Assembly (NCBI RefSeq): GCF_003857055.1 | Contig: NZ_QGSZ01000283.1 | Span: forward strand, 1-33,901 | From: Micromonospora inaquosa | Lineage (GTDB): Bacteria > Actinomycetota > Actinomycetes > Mycobacteriales > Micromonosporaceae | Reading direction: 5' to 3' | DNA length: 33,901 bases | Part shown: in pieces, positions 16,799 to 24,494 of the stretch | How positions within the stretch are numbered: position 1 is the stretch's first letter | Layout of the letters: every line of letters starts with the position of its first letter | Translations under genes and position numbers: made by a program | Notes under the pieces: generated by a model | Seen by the model: the letters and a program-made list of their open reading frames with translations, nothing else | Databases searched by the model: none | Told to the model about the DNA's origin: nothing

Positions 16799-18811
16799 AT
16801 GGCTAGGGCCTGGGTCAAGGTCCTCGGTCGAGCCGAGGCGCAGGGCCGTGACCCAGGCCCTGGGGTCTGGACCAGGATCACGTCGTTCCTGCTCGCCCTC
16901 GGCGTACTGGCCGGGGTCAGCCTCACCTGGCCGCTGATCGGCGCGGAGGCCGCAGCCGCCGCACCGCCAGCCGCCCAGGCCCGAGCCGACCTCTGCACGA
17001 CCGCCGAATGGCAAGCCGACTTCCGCGCCTGCGTACTGAAGCTGAAGCAGGTCAGCAAGGCAGAAATTGACTGCCTTAAGCCACCTGTACCGTCCGCCCC
17101 GGATTCGGGCCTGGCTGGTTGGTTCGCTTCCCGCCCGGATTCGTCAAAACTGCCCGGGCCGAAGGGCATCTACAGCGACTACGGCTACGGCGGATACAGC
17201 TTCAACACCTACAACGTGGAGGGTGGCTGCGCCTCCACCATTCTCCATCCTGACTACAAGTTCACCACCACCGTCGCCAACGGAGAGCTCATGATCGCCA
17301 CAGCGGTCGTGGGCGCCTCGAACGCACTGCGGGAACGAGCCTGGGATCCGCGCTCGATGTGGGATTGGGCCGACCCACTGGTGGAGAAGGCCACCAAAGC
17401 CGTCTACCAAAAGGTGTTCAGCGTCTTCGGGATCGTCACGCTCTGCGTGGTAGGTCTCTACCTGCTCTGGCGCTCCCGCCAGTCGGACATGAGCAATGCG
17501 ATGACGACGGCAGGGTGGGCGTTACTGGTGATGGTGGCGGTCACCGCGCTGGCCGCTTGGCCGGTCAAGTCGGCGAACATCGCCGACGGCACCCTGATCA
17601 CCTCCCTCGGCGTTGTGCACGACGCTTTAGGTCCGGCATCGAAAGACATCCCGACCGACAAGTGCGTGCTTCCCAATCCGGACGCCTGCGTCGACAAGCG
17701 GCCACCGGCCGTCCGTGCCAGCGATACCGCCACCGAATCGATGCTCTACCGCAACTGGCTGCGTGGTGTGCTTGGCTCTGCAGACAGCGAGACTGCTAAA
17801 AAATACGGCCGGGCACTCTACGACGCCAAGTCGCTGAGCTGGGGTGAGGCGGAATCAGTCCGCTCCAATCCCACCACTCGTGATGTAGTGATCGGAGCCA
17901 AGCAGCAGCAGTGGATGACAGTTGCGGAGCAGATCAAATCCGAGGACCCGGAGGCGTACGAGTTTCTGACGGGCACCCGAGACATGGACCGGATCGGTTC
18001 AGGGTTCATCGCGGTCCTCGCGGCAGTGCTCTTCGCGATGTTCGACCTCACCGCGTCGGTACTCGTGCTGCTCGGCTTCCTGATCTTCCGCTGGGCGGTG
18101 ATCGCTGCCCCGATTCTCGGCACCATCGGCCTGCTCCGGCCAGCCAGCGCCGGTCTGCGGCGGTTGGCCAACGCGGTCGTTGCCGCGGTTTTCAACATTG
18201 CCATCTTCGGCACTGGGGCCGCGATCTATCTGTTCGCGGTTGATTTGATCATGAGCACACCCACCCTTCCGGGTTGGCTTCAGGTGGTGCTGGTGTGGCT
18301 CTGCGGGGTGGTCGGATGGCTGCTGCTGCGGCCGTACCGGCGGATCACCCAACTCGGCGGCAAGGACAGCAGCGAAGCGGTCAGCTCGGCCGGCTCCTGG
18401 CACCGCCGGTTCTTCCGGGACATGCGGACGGCCGCGCGGCTGGACGTCGCGGAGCCGGGCGGCACCGCCGAGCCGGTGGGCGGACGTCGACGATCACCCA
18501 CCGCGGAGCAGACCCGGCTACGACCGGAGGCGCGGCGGGAGGACCCGGCCCCGGTGCCGACGGCTGCGGCCGAGAGCCGACGCGCAGACGCAGCGCGACC
18601 CGACGGTCGAGAGCGGCCCGACGAGGCGCCAGCGAAGGAGGGCAGCGGTCGGAGCCGCCCGGTCGCCCCGCAGCCCCGACGCCGACAGCCGGCGACCTGG
18701 ACCGAGCCCGATGTACCGGATGAGAACCCGGCGTTCGTGGTGTACCGCCCGGGGTCCACCGATCGAGCACCGGATCGCACCGGACCTCGGGTGCGCTCAG
18801 AGGCGAGGTGA
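16799..18811 (+). CDS. VirB6/TrbL-like polytopic membrane protein with Cys-rich extracytoplasmic regions
   Basis: The protein has 670 residues. TM1 (about 27-47, ITSFLLALGVLAGVSLTWPLI) is followed by an exported region with four cysteines (DLC, RAC, IDC, GGC). Two TMs follow (VFSVFGIVTLCVVGLYLLW; AGWALLVMVAVTALAAW), then a second exported region with DKC and DAC. A cluster of TMs comes next (about 400-515), with a basic, Pro-rich cytoplasmic tail of about 150 residues. This matches VirB6/TrbL-type channel proteins of Gram-positive T4SS. Leu277 is a TTA codon (17627-17629), rare in such genomes and bldA-controlled in Streptomyces. Codons in both exported regions are visibly less GC-rich than in the rest of the gene. 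It follows the VirB4 gene by one base. Confidence 0.8.
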   Translation: MARAWVKVLGRAEAQGRDPGPGVWTRITSFLLALGVLAGVSLTWPLIGAEAAAAAPPAAQARADLCTTAEWQADFRACVLKLKQVSKAEIDCLKPPVPSAPDSGLAGWFASRPDSSKLPGPKGIYSDYGYGGYSFNTYNVEGGCASTILHPDYKFTTTVANGELMIATAVVGASNALRERAWDPRSMWDWADPLVEKATKAVYQKVFSVFGIVTLCVVGLYLLWRSRQSDMSNAMTTAGWALLVMVAVTALAAWPVKSANIADGTLITSLGVVHDALGPASKDIPTDKCVLPNPDACVDKRPPAVRASDTATESMLYRNWLRGVLGSADSETAKKYGRALYDAKSLSWGEAESVRSNPTTRDVVIGAKQQQWMTVAEQIKSEDPEAYEFLTGTRDMDRIGSGFIAVLAAVLFAMFDLTASVLVLLGFLIFRWAVIAAPILGTIGLLRPASAGLRRLANAVVAAVFNIAIFGTGAAIYLFAVDLIMSTPTLPGWLQVVLVWLCGVVGWLLLRPYRRITQLGGKDSSEAVSSAGSWHRRFFRDMRTAARLDVAEPGGTAEPVGGRRRSPTAEQTRLRPEARREDPAPVPTAAAESRRADAARPDGRERPDEAPAKEGSGRSRPVAPQPRRRQPATWTEPDVPDENPAFVVYRPGSTDRAPDRTGPRVRSEAR

Positions 18812-18815
18812 CGGC

Positions 18816-19364
18816 ATGCGACGGGCGTTGGAGTTCCTCTTCACCCGGGCACTGCGATCCCGGCTGGGCGTTGCGCTGGTGATCGGGGTGGTGGTCGTCG
18901 GCGTGCTCGGGGCGGCCCGGCTGATCGGCAACCCGGTCGATTCCGCGGACGGGTTGAGCAGCCGTCCGGATGGACCGATCATCACTGTGGACCCGACGGC
19001 CGGCGACGACGGTCTGCACAACAGCGCGGCTCCGCCGTCACCCGTGACGTCCCCCGGTGCCCGCACCCCCGAGCAGACCGCCGACCGATTCGCCGCAGCC
19101 TGGCTGGGACGCCCCGGAATGACCACCGAAGCCTGGCAGGCTGGCCTACGGCCACTCTCCACTCCGGCGCTGAGCGAGAAGTTGACCGGCGTCGAGCCCG
19201 AGAGTGTGCCCGCCGAGAAGGTCACCGGTCCGCCGACCATGCGGGAGCGGACCGAGACGTTCGTCGAGTTGCTGCTCCCCCTTGATGCCGGCCGGCTCCG
19301 GCTGGAGCTGGTCACCTCTGACGATGGTTGGCTGGTCGACGTTCTGGACTGGGAGCGGCCGTGA
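18816..19364 (+). CDS. VirB8/TcpC-like bitopic protein
   Basis: The protein has 182 residues, ATG 18816 with GAGG seven bases upstream. A basic N-terminus, one TM (about 18-36, GVALVIGVVVVGVLGAARL), a flexible Pro/Ser linker, and then an exported domain from about residue 78 (TPEQTADRFAAAWLGRP) ending VTSDDGWLVDVLDW. That pattern (helices first, strands last, DGWLVD near the end) resembles the NTF2-like fold of VirB8/TcpC, the bitopic scaffold of T4SS. The assignment rests on topology, predicted fold and position. The stop overlaps the next start (GTGA). Confidence 0.65.
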   Translation: MRRALEFLFTRALRSRLGVALVIGVVVVGVLGAARLIGNPVDSADGLSSRPDGPIITVDPTAGDDGLHNSAAPPSPVTSPGARTPEQTADRFAAAWLGRPGMTTEAWQAGLRPLSTPALSEKLTGVEPESVPAEKVTGPPTMRERTETFVELLLPLDAGRLRLELVTSDDGWLVDVLDWERP

Positions 19365-20536
19365 GCGACGTTGGTAGCCCCGAGACCCGCCGCCGGCCCC
19401 GACTCGGCCTGATCGCCGCATTGCTCACCGGGGTGCTGCTCCTGCTCTGCTGCGCGGGCGGCACCGCGGCGTTCTTCCTCACCGGGCTCGGCGGCGACGA
19501 CGCCGAGAACGGCGACACCCTGGCAGGCATGGAGTGCGGACCGGTCCGAGCGGTGAACATAGCCGGCAAGCTGCCGCGGTTCGCCGAGTACGGCGACACC
19601 CAGGTCCGCAATGCCGCAATCATCATCAAGGTCGGCCAGGACATGGGCGTGCCGTCCCGAGGATGGGTGATCGCCCTCGCCACCGCGATGCAGGAGTCCG
19701 CCCTGCGCAACCTGGCGAACAGCGGGGTGGCCGAGTCCCTGGCCCTGCCGCACGAGGGCGTTGGCGCGGACCACGATTCGCTGGGCCTTTTCCAGCAGCG
19801 GCCCGGATGGGGCTCCGTCGCCGAGCGGTTGACCCCCGCGTACGCGGCCCGCAAGTTCTACGAGAAGCTCGTCAAGGTGGAGACCTGGCAACGCCGACCA
19901 CTGACCATGGTCGCGCAACATGTGCAGGTCAGCGCATATCCGGACGCGTACGCCAAACACGAAGAGGTAGCCAGCCGGATCGTCGACGCGCTGGCCGGCG
20001 GCGCGGCCCGCACCGTCGAGATCAATGGCAAGGCGGTGTGCAACGCAGCCGAGCGCGGCCAGATCGCCGCCTCCGGCTGGACCGCTCCCATCCCCGGCGG
20101 AGTCGGCTCCGGTTTCCGCACCGCCAGCCGGCCCAGCCACAACGGAGTCGACATCGGCGCGGCCAAGGGCACCGAGATCCGGGCGGCAGCGGCCGGTCGG
20201 GTACTGGTCTCCACCTGCGACGAGGACTACCGCGGCCGACAAGACTGCAACGTGGACGGATTTCCCGGCAAGAAGGGCTGCGGCTGGTTCGTCGACCTGC
20301 TGCACGCCGGTGGCTACATAACCCGTTACTGCCACATGGTGGTTCAGCCCTTCGTCAAGAAGGATCAGACCGTCACGGCCGGCCAGGTGATCGGCAAGGT
20401 CGGCAGCAGTGGCAACTCCTCCGGCCCACACCTGCACTTCGAGGTGCACCTGCGCAACGACCGCAGCGCATCCGGCGCGGTGAATCCGGTCCCGTTCATG
20501 CGCCAGCGGGGCGCCCCGCTGCGCGCCGCGGAGTGA
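19361..20536 (+). CDS. Two-domain cell-wall hydrolase: lytic transglycosylase-like plus M23 endopeptidase
   Basis: The protein has 391 residues, GTG 19361 overlapping the previous stop. One N-terminal TM (about 15-40) anchors it outside. Residues 80-212 form a transglycosylase-like region: ALATAMQESALRNL with candidate catalytic Glu112, and SLGLFQQRPGWG. Residues 240-385 are an M23/LytM domain with zinc ligands His260 and Asp264 (SHNGVDIGA), His325 and the HLH motif 357-359 (GPHLHFEVH), all present, so an active endopeptidase is predicted. Six or more cysteines around 227-324 may form disulfides. This is the VirB1-like wall-opening component often encoded in Gram-positive T4SS clusters. Confidence 0.88.
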   Translation: MSDVGSPETRRRPRLGLIAALLTGVLLLLCCAGGTAAFFLTGLGGDDAENGDTLAGMECGPVRAVNIAGKLPRFAEYGDTQVRNAAIIIKVGQDMGVPSRGWVIALATAMQESALRNLANSGVAESLALPHEGVGADHDSLGLFQQRPGWGSVAERLTPAYAARKFYEKLVKVETWQRRPLTMVAQHVQVSAYPDAYAKHEEVASRIVDALAGGAARTVEINGKAVCNAAERGQIAASGWTAPIPGGVGSGFRTASRPSHNGVDIGAAKGTEIRAAAAGRVLVSTCDEDYRGRQDCNVDGFPGKKGCGWFVDLLHAGGYITRYCHMVVQPFVKKDQTVTAGQVIGKVGSSGNSSGPHLHFEVHLRNDRSASGAVNPVPFMRQRGAPLRAAE

Positions 20537-20549
20537 GGCCACCGCGGGT

Positions 20550-21149
20550 ATGACCGGCCCATTGCCCGATCCGTTCGCCGACCAGCCCGACTGGGCACCG
20601 CAGCCACCCCGACCGCTGACCATCGTCCCCGCAACGGAGCGGGTCGAACTACGCGGGCGGCGGGTGCTGGTCGGGCTGCCGGGGTTGGGTTGGCGTGGTG
20701 ACCTGCGCGCGGACGACCGGGTGGTGCAGAGCGCCCGGACCTACGTGCCGGTGATCCCCGAGCATGAGTGGTACCGGGCCGAAGCGGATCAGGTCGAGGT
20801 GTTCGCGCCGCTGGTGCCGGTGGAGCGGGTCTGGGTGGAGACAATCGGCAGCCGACCCGGTGCCGACGGCGCCCGAGACACGGGTATCCGGTTGGTCTCG
20901 CTGGACGGCCCGGCACATCGGGCCCCCACGCCGGTCTTCGAAGCCGACGCGGTCACCGGCCGACGGGTGGTGCACGTCGAGAACGGCCTGGAACACCGTG
21001 ACCTTCGAGCGGTCACCGAGACCTACTCGGGCGCCGAAGGGGACATCTGCGTGCGAATCACGCCCGAGGTGGAGTGGTACCGCTGGGCCTGGCGCGGCCA
21101 GTCACCCACCACCCTGGAGGTTCCGGTTCACCTGCTTTGGATCGAGTAA
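20550..21149 (+). CDS. Unknown soluble protein of the T4SS-like locus
   Basis: The protein has 199 residues, ATG 20550, 13 bases after the hydrolase stop, so likely the last gene of the operon. It has no TM or signal peptide. Trp/Tyr-rich segments are visible: HEWYRAEADQVEVFAP near 71 and VEWYRWAWRGQSP near 175. Both halves include an E(H/V)EWYR motif, which may mark an internal duplication. I do not recognise a family. Predicted strand-rich, cytoplasmic. It ends six bases before the stop of a minus-strand gene. Confidence 0.75.
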   Translation: MTGPLPDPFADQPDWAPQPPRPLTIVPATERVELRGRRVLVGLPGLGWRGDLRADDRVVQSARTYVPVIPEHEWYRAEADQVEVFAPLVPVERVWVETIGSRPGADGARDTGIRLVSLDGPAHRAPTPVFEADAVTGRRVVHVENGLEHRDLRAVTETYSGAEGDICVRITPEVEWYRWAWRGQSPTTLEVPVHLLWIE

Positions 21150-21155
21150 GTCTGC

Positions 21156-21710
21156 TCAAGATCGCTCAGCCTTACACACCCGCCAGCCATCTTCATGCCG
21201 TGTCTCAAATCGCCAACGCTGCCGATCGCTCTGCGATATTCCGTCCACGAAGGCTGAAAGGATGAGATCGACTTCGACGTTGGCGGAGTCGCCCTGCCGC
21301 TGAACGGTAAAATTCTCCCAACTTGTCGAAATCTTCGTACTGAAGCGGCGTTCACGGGCTACGAGATCCTCCCGAAGGAGCCGCACGCCGTCGATATCCG
21401 CACCGCTCTGACAGACAAACTCGCTGGCTCTCGCGTCGTTCCGGTCCGCCAGAAATGACTGAATGTAATTAGCCACCACCACGTCCGGGGTGCTGCGGTC
21501 TGGGGCTGCGGCGCGGCTGTACCAGACGTAGGCGGTTGCGACCCCGCCAAGACAGAGCAGGGCGAGCACGCCAGCGACGACCGTGAGCACCGTCCGCATT
21601 CGGCGGCGGGGCGGCTGCGGTGCCGGTGTTGCCGGGGCGGGCGGCAGCTGCTCGGACGGTGTCCGCTGGGCCGGTACGCGGGAGACCTGGGAACCGGCGG
21701 GGGGCTGCAC
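21156..21710 (-). CDS. Membrane-anchored protein with NTF2/DUF4878-like exported domain
   Basis: The protein has 184 residues. GTG 21710 is preferred over GTG 21719 because AGGAGG lies eight bases before it and overlaps the earlier GTG. A Pro-rich cytoplasmic N-terminus is followed by one TM (about 41-62, VLTVVAGVLALLCLGGVATAYVWY). The exported domain begins TPDVVVANYIQSFLADRNDARA and ends with a WRFETRHEDGWRVCKAE strand pair, as in NTF2-like stalk domains. Two cysteines (FVCQSG, RVCKAE) could form a disulfide. It is the only minus-strand gene inside the T4SS-like locus, and its codons for the exported domain are less GC-rich than its neighbours. It may add to, or regulate, the machine. Confidence 0.7.
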   Translation of the reverse strand: MQPPAGSQVSRVPAQRTPSEQLPPAPATPAPQPPRRRMRTVLTVVAGVLALLCLGGVATAYVWYSRAAAPDRSTPDVVVANYIQSFLADRNDARASEFVCQSGADIDGVRLLREDLVARERRFSTKISTSWENFTVQRQGDSANVEVDLILSAFVDGISQSDRQRWRFETRHEDGWRVCKAERS

Positions 21711-21829
21711 TGATTCCACCTCCTGAAGTTAACGGCTGGACGCTCCGGAGCCAATGCCTCAGATCCAGCGGATCGTGACGGACCCCTCCCCACCGGTGAG
21801 ATCCGCGACAACACCGGCGCAGCGCCGAG

Positions 21830-21846
21830 GCACCTCCCGGAGGTGC
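21830..21846. promoter_or_regulatory. 17-bp perfect palindrome, likely operator
   Basis: GCACCTCC (21830-21837) and GGAGGTGC (21839-21846) are exact inverted repeats around one base. The site would cover the -35 position of a TACCGT -10 box (21861-21866), a typical place for a dimeric repressor. No cognate regulator gene is adjacent. Confidence 0.5.
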
Positions 21847-21860
21847 GCCGGCGGCTGGGA

Positions 21861-21866
21861 TACCGT
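21861..21866 (+). promoter_or_regulatory. Putative -10 box for the FtsK-like gene
   Basis: TACCGT fits TANNNT and sits about 48 bases before the preferred GTG (21915). The expected -35 region is overlaid by the palindrome at 21830-21846. Confidence 0.35.
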
Positions 21867-21914
21867 CTCTGCTTGGGGAGGGGTTGCCAACCTCGGGTAG
21901 AGGGGGTGGACGCG

Positions 21915-24467
21915 GTGGCCGGTCCGAAGGCTCGCACGAACCGCGCCGCAGCCCTGCATCGTCGGGCGACGGCCGTCGCTACCGCGGCTGCCGGGATCCT
22001 GGACGAGACGCGGCCGGCTCCGGCTGATCAGCGCCGTCAGTACGAGGTGGCCGACCGGCTACGGTCGGCTGCGGCGTTGTTGGCTCCGGGTTGGTCGGGC
22101 GCGGCGCTGGATTCGCTGTCCGTGGACTCGCCGGCGGGTGATGGTCCGCCGCCGTTTGTTCGGGTGGGCACTGCGGCGCCGTTGGATGACGCCCGTTTTC
22201 CCGCCTTGGTGCCACTTGTCGGCACCGGTCATCTCAGCGTGGACGTTGACGCGCGGGAGCCACGGGTGGCGGGGTTGCTCCGGGCCGTACTCCTGCGGTT
22301 GTTGGGTGCGGCGCCGGCGGGTGCCTTGCTGATCCGGGCGGTGGATGCCACCGGGGCGGTGCTGACGCCGTTCGGCGCGCTCGCGGATGCTGGCCTGCTG
22401 CCGCCGCCGGCGGTGGATGTGGCGAGTCTGCGCGCGGTGCTGACCGAGGCCGAGCAGTGGGTTGCCCCGGGGGCGAGTGGGCGGCGCCGTCACGATCGGA
22501 CGCTGTTGCTGGTGGTGGCCGCGTTGCCGGAGTCGACCGGCCCGAGCGATCTGGCGCGCATCGAGACGCTGGCGGAGCAGGGGCCGGCCGCGGGGTTGCA
22601 CCTGGTGGTGGCGGGTTGGCCGCCCGCCGGCCCGTACTCGGCCCGGGCACCGCTGCCGTACACGACGTCGCTGGCGTTGCGTAATGCGTACGCGCTGCTC
22701 GGCGACCCGCCGGGGGCGTCGTTCGCCGGGCCGGGCGCCGACCCGCCGGGGGGTTTGAACTCGCCGGTGTTCGTCGAGTCGGACCCGCCGGCCGAGTTGG
22801 TCGATGCGGTCTGTCGGCGGCTCGCCGAGCAGGTGGAGGCGGGTTCCCGGTTGGCGTTGGGCGCCCTGCTGCCGCCGACGGGTGAGCGGCTGTGGGAGTC
22901 GGACTCGTCCGACGGGTTGACCACGACCGTCGGTGATGCCGGGGGCCGGCCGGTCCCGCTGGGTTTCACCGAGCTGACTCCGCACTGGTTGGTGAGTGGC
23001 CGGTCGGCGACGGCCCGTGCGGCGTTCCTGACCACCGCGCTGCTCGGCCTGGCCGCCCGGTACGGCCCGGATGACCTGGTGTTCTACCTGGCGGATCTCG
23101 GCGACGGCGAGTCCTTCGTGGAGTTTTTGCAGACCGAGCGGGACCGGTCGTGGGTTCCGCAGGTACGCGCGGCGGCGATGGCGGCGGACCGGGAGTACGT
23201 CCGGGACCTGCTCGAGGAGTTGACGGCCGAGGTCCAGCGCCGCACGGAGGCGGGTGCCCGGGCCGGTGGGCAACGCTTCGGGGAGCTGCGTCAGCATCAG
23301 CCGCTGCCGCGGATCGTCTGCGTGGTGGACAATGTGCCGTTGCTCTTCGCCGAGCGGGATCGGCTGGCCGCCGAGGTGGCCGCCCAGTTGGACGGGCTGG
23401 CCCGGGCCGGTCGGGCGTACGGCGTGCACCTGGTGTTGGCCGGCGCGGGCGAGTTGGGGTTGAGTGCGCGCGCCGATGCGGGTCATCGCGATTCGGTGCT
23501 CGGGCAGTTTCCGGTTCGGGTGGCGTTGCCGGGTGGCAGTCCGGTGTTGGAGCCGACGAACGATTCGGCGGCCGGTCTGCCGGTGGGCAGTGCGGTGGTG
23601 AACACGGCCGGTGGGCTCGGCGGCCCGCGGGGTGCGACCCGGGGGCACGAACGGTTGATCCGTCACCCGGATCCGCAGGATCATCCGGAGGTTGTGGAGA
23701 GGCTGCGGCACGAGTTGTGGGCGGCGCGTCCGGCCGGGTCGGTGCCGCCGGTGGTCTTCGCGGGTTACGCCCGGCCTCTGCTGGGCAACGATCCGCGTCA
23801 CCGAGCGGCTCTGGCGGGGCAGGCGCATGGGCCAGCCGCGCTGCTGGGTCGTGCGGTGGACGTGGCCCGTTCGACGGTCGCGGTGCCGTTGGGGCCGGCG
23901 GCCGGGCGCAACCTCGCGGTGCTGGGCTCGGGCGCGACGGCGGGCGGGTTGTTGGCGACGGCGGCGCGGAGCACGTCGGCTCACCACCCGCCGGGTGGCG
24001 CCCGTTTCCTGGTGGCGGCACCGGATCCGGGCTCCCGGGCGCTGGCGGAGGCGTTGACGGCCGAGTTGGCGGCCCGACATTCGGCCGAATTGGTGGGTCT
24101 GCCGGCGCTTCTCGCGGATGCGGCCGACGACCTGCCGACGTACCTGGTGGTCTTCGGGCTGGACCGGCCGGGGCCTCGGGAGCTGCCGGTGGACCGGCTG
24201 CGGTCGCTCCTGCGGGATGGGCCTCCGGCGGGCCGACATCTGCTGGGCTGGTGGCGTGCGGTGCCGCCGTTCGCCGCGTTGTTCGAGCCGGCGGGCGAGG
24301 TCGACAAGCTGGCTGCGGTGGCCGTGCTGGATGTGCCGGTCGCGCAGCTCACAGCGGTTTTCGGTCGCCCGGTGGAGTGGCAGGTGCGCCCGGACCGGGC
24401 GGTGCTGTGGGACGGTCCGGACGAACGGGGCACCGTCCTGGTGCCGTTCGCCGACGAGGCCGGCTGA
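21915..24467 (+). CDS. Degenerate FtsK/SpoIIIE/EccC-like protein with both P-loops lost
   Basis: The protein has 850 residues. GTG 21915 is chosen for the GAGGGGG about eight bases upstream; GTG 21906 is the alternative. The order of elements matches FtsK/EccC ATPases: HWLVSGRSATARAAFLTTAL with RYGPDDLVFYLADLGDGESF at about 357-400, and PRIVCVVDNVPLLF at about 463-477. The P-loop GSGKS is replaced by ATARA (Arg368 at the lysine position), and the Walker B has Asn473 where Glu is usual. A second module (NLAVLGSGATAGGLLATAAR, about 666-685) also lacks the lysine. It is probably a non-hydrolysing scaffold or substrate receptor. No TM is seen. The next gene follows by 27 bases with its own ribosome site. 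Confidence 0.75.
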   Translation: MAGPKARTNRAAALHRRATAVATAAAGILDETRPAPADQRRQYEVADRLRSAAALLAPGWSGAALDSLSVDSPAGDGPPPFVRVGTAAPLDDARFPALVPLVGTGHLSVDVDAREPRVAGLLRAVLLRLLGAAPAGALLIRAVDATGAVLTPFGALADAGLLPPPAVDVASLRAVLTEAEQWVAPGASGRRRHDRTLLLVVAALPESTGPSDLARIETLAEQGPAAGLHLVVAGWPPAGPYSARAPLPYTTSLALRNAYALLGDPPGASFAGPGADPPGGLNSPVFVESDPPAELVDAVCRRLAEQVEAGSRLALGALLPPTGERLWESDSSDGLTTTVGDAGGRPVPLGFTELTPHWLVSGRSATARAAFLTTALLGLAARYGPDDLVFYLADLGDGESFVEFLQTERDRSWVPQVRAAAMAADREYVRDLLEELTAEVQRRTEAGARAGGQRFGELRQHQPLPRIVCVVDNVPLLFAERDRLAAEVAAQLDGLARAGRAYGVHLVLAGAGELGLSARADAGHRDSVLGQFPVRVALPGGSPVLEPTNDSAAGLPVGSAVVNTAGGLGGPRGATRGHERLIRHPDPQDHPEVVERLRHELWAARPAGSVPPVVFAGYARPLLGNDPRHRAALAGQAHGPAALLGRAVDVARSTVAVPLGPAAGRNLAVLGSGATAGGLLATAARSTSAHHPPGGARFLVAAPDPGSRALAEALTAELAARHSAELVGLPALLADAADDLPTYLVVFGLDRPGPRELPVDRLRSLLRDGPPAGRHLLGWWRAVPPFAALFEPAGEVDKLAAVAVLDVPVAQLTAVFGRPVEWQVRPDRAVLWDGPDERGTVLVPFADEAG

Positions 24468-24494
24468 TCGGTGGCGCGTGTGGAGGGGGTCGAG

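Noticed and set aside
21768..21806. Inverted repeat GCGGATC / GATCCGC in the divergent promoter region
   Set aside because: Seven-bp arms with a 25-base gap are expected by chance in such GC-rich DNA; the 17-bp palindrome nearby is far stronger.
22059..24239. Long minus-strand open frame (726 codons) opposite the FtsK-like gene
   Set aside because: Arg/Gln/His-rich translation with no domains; it is the antisense shadow of a GC-biased gene.
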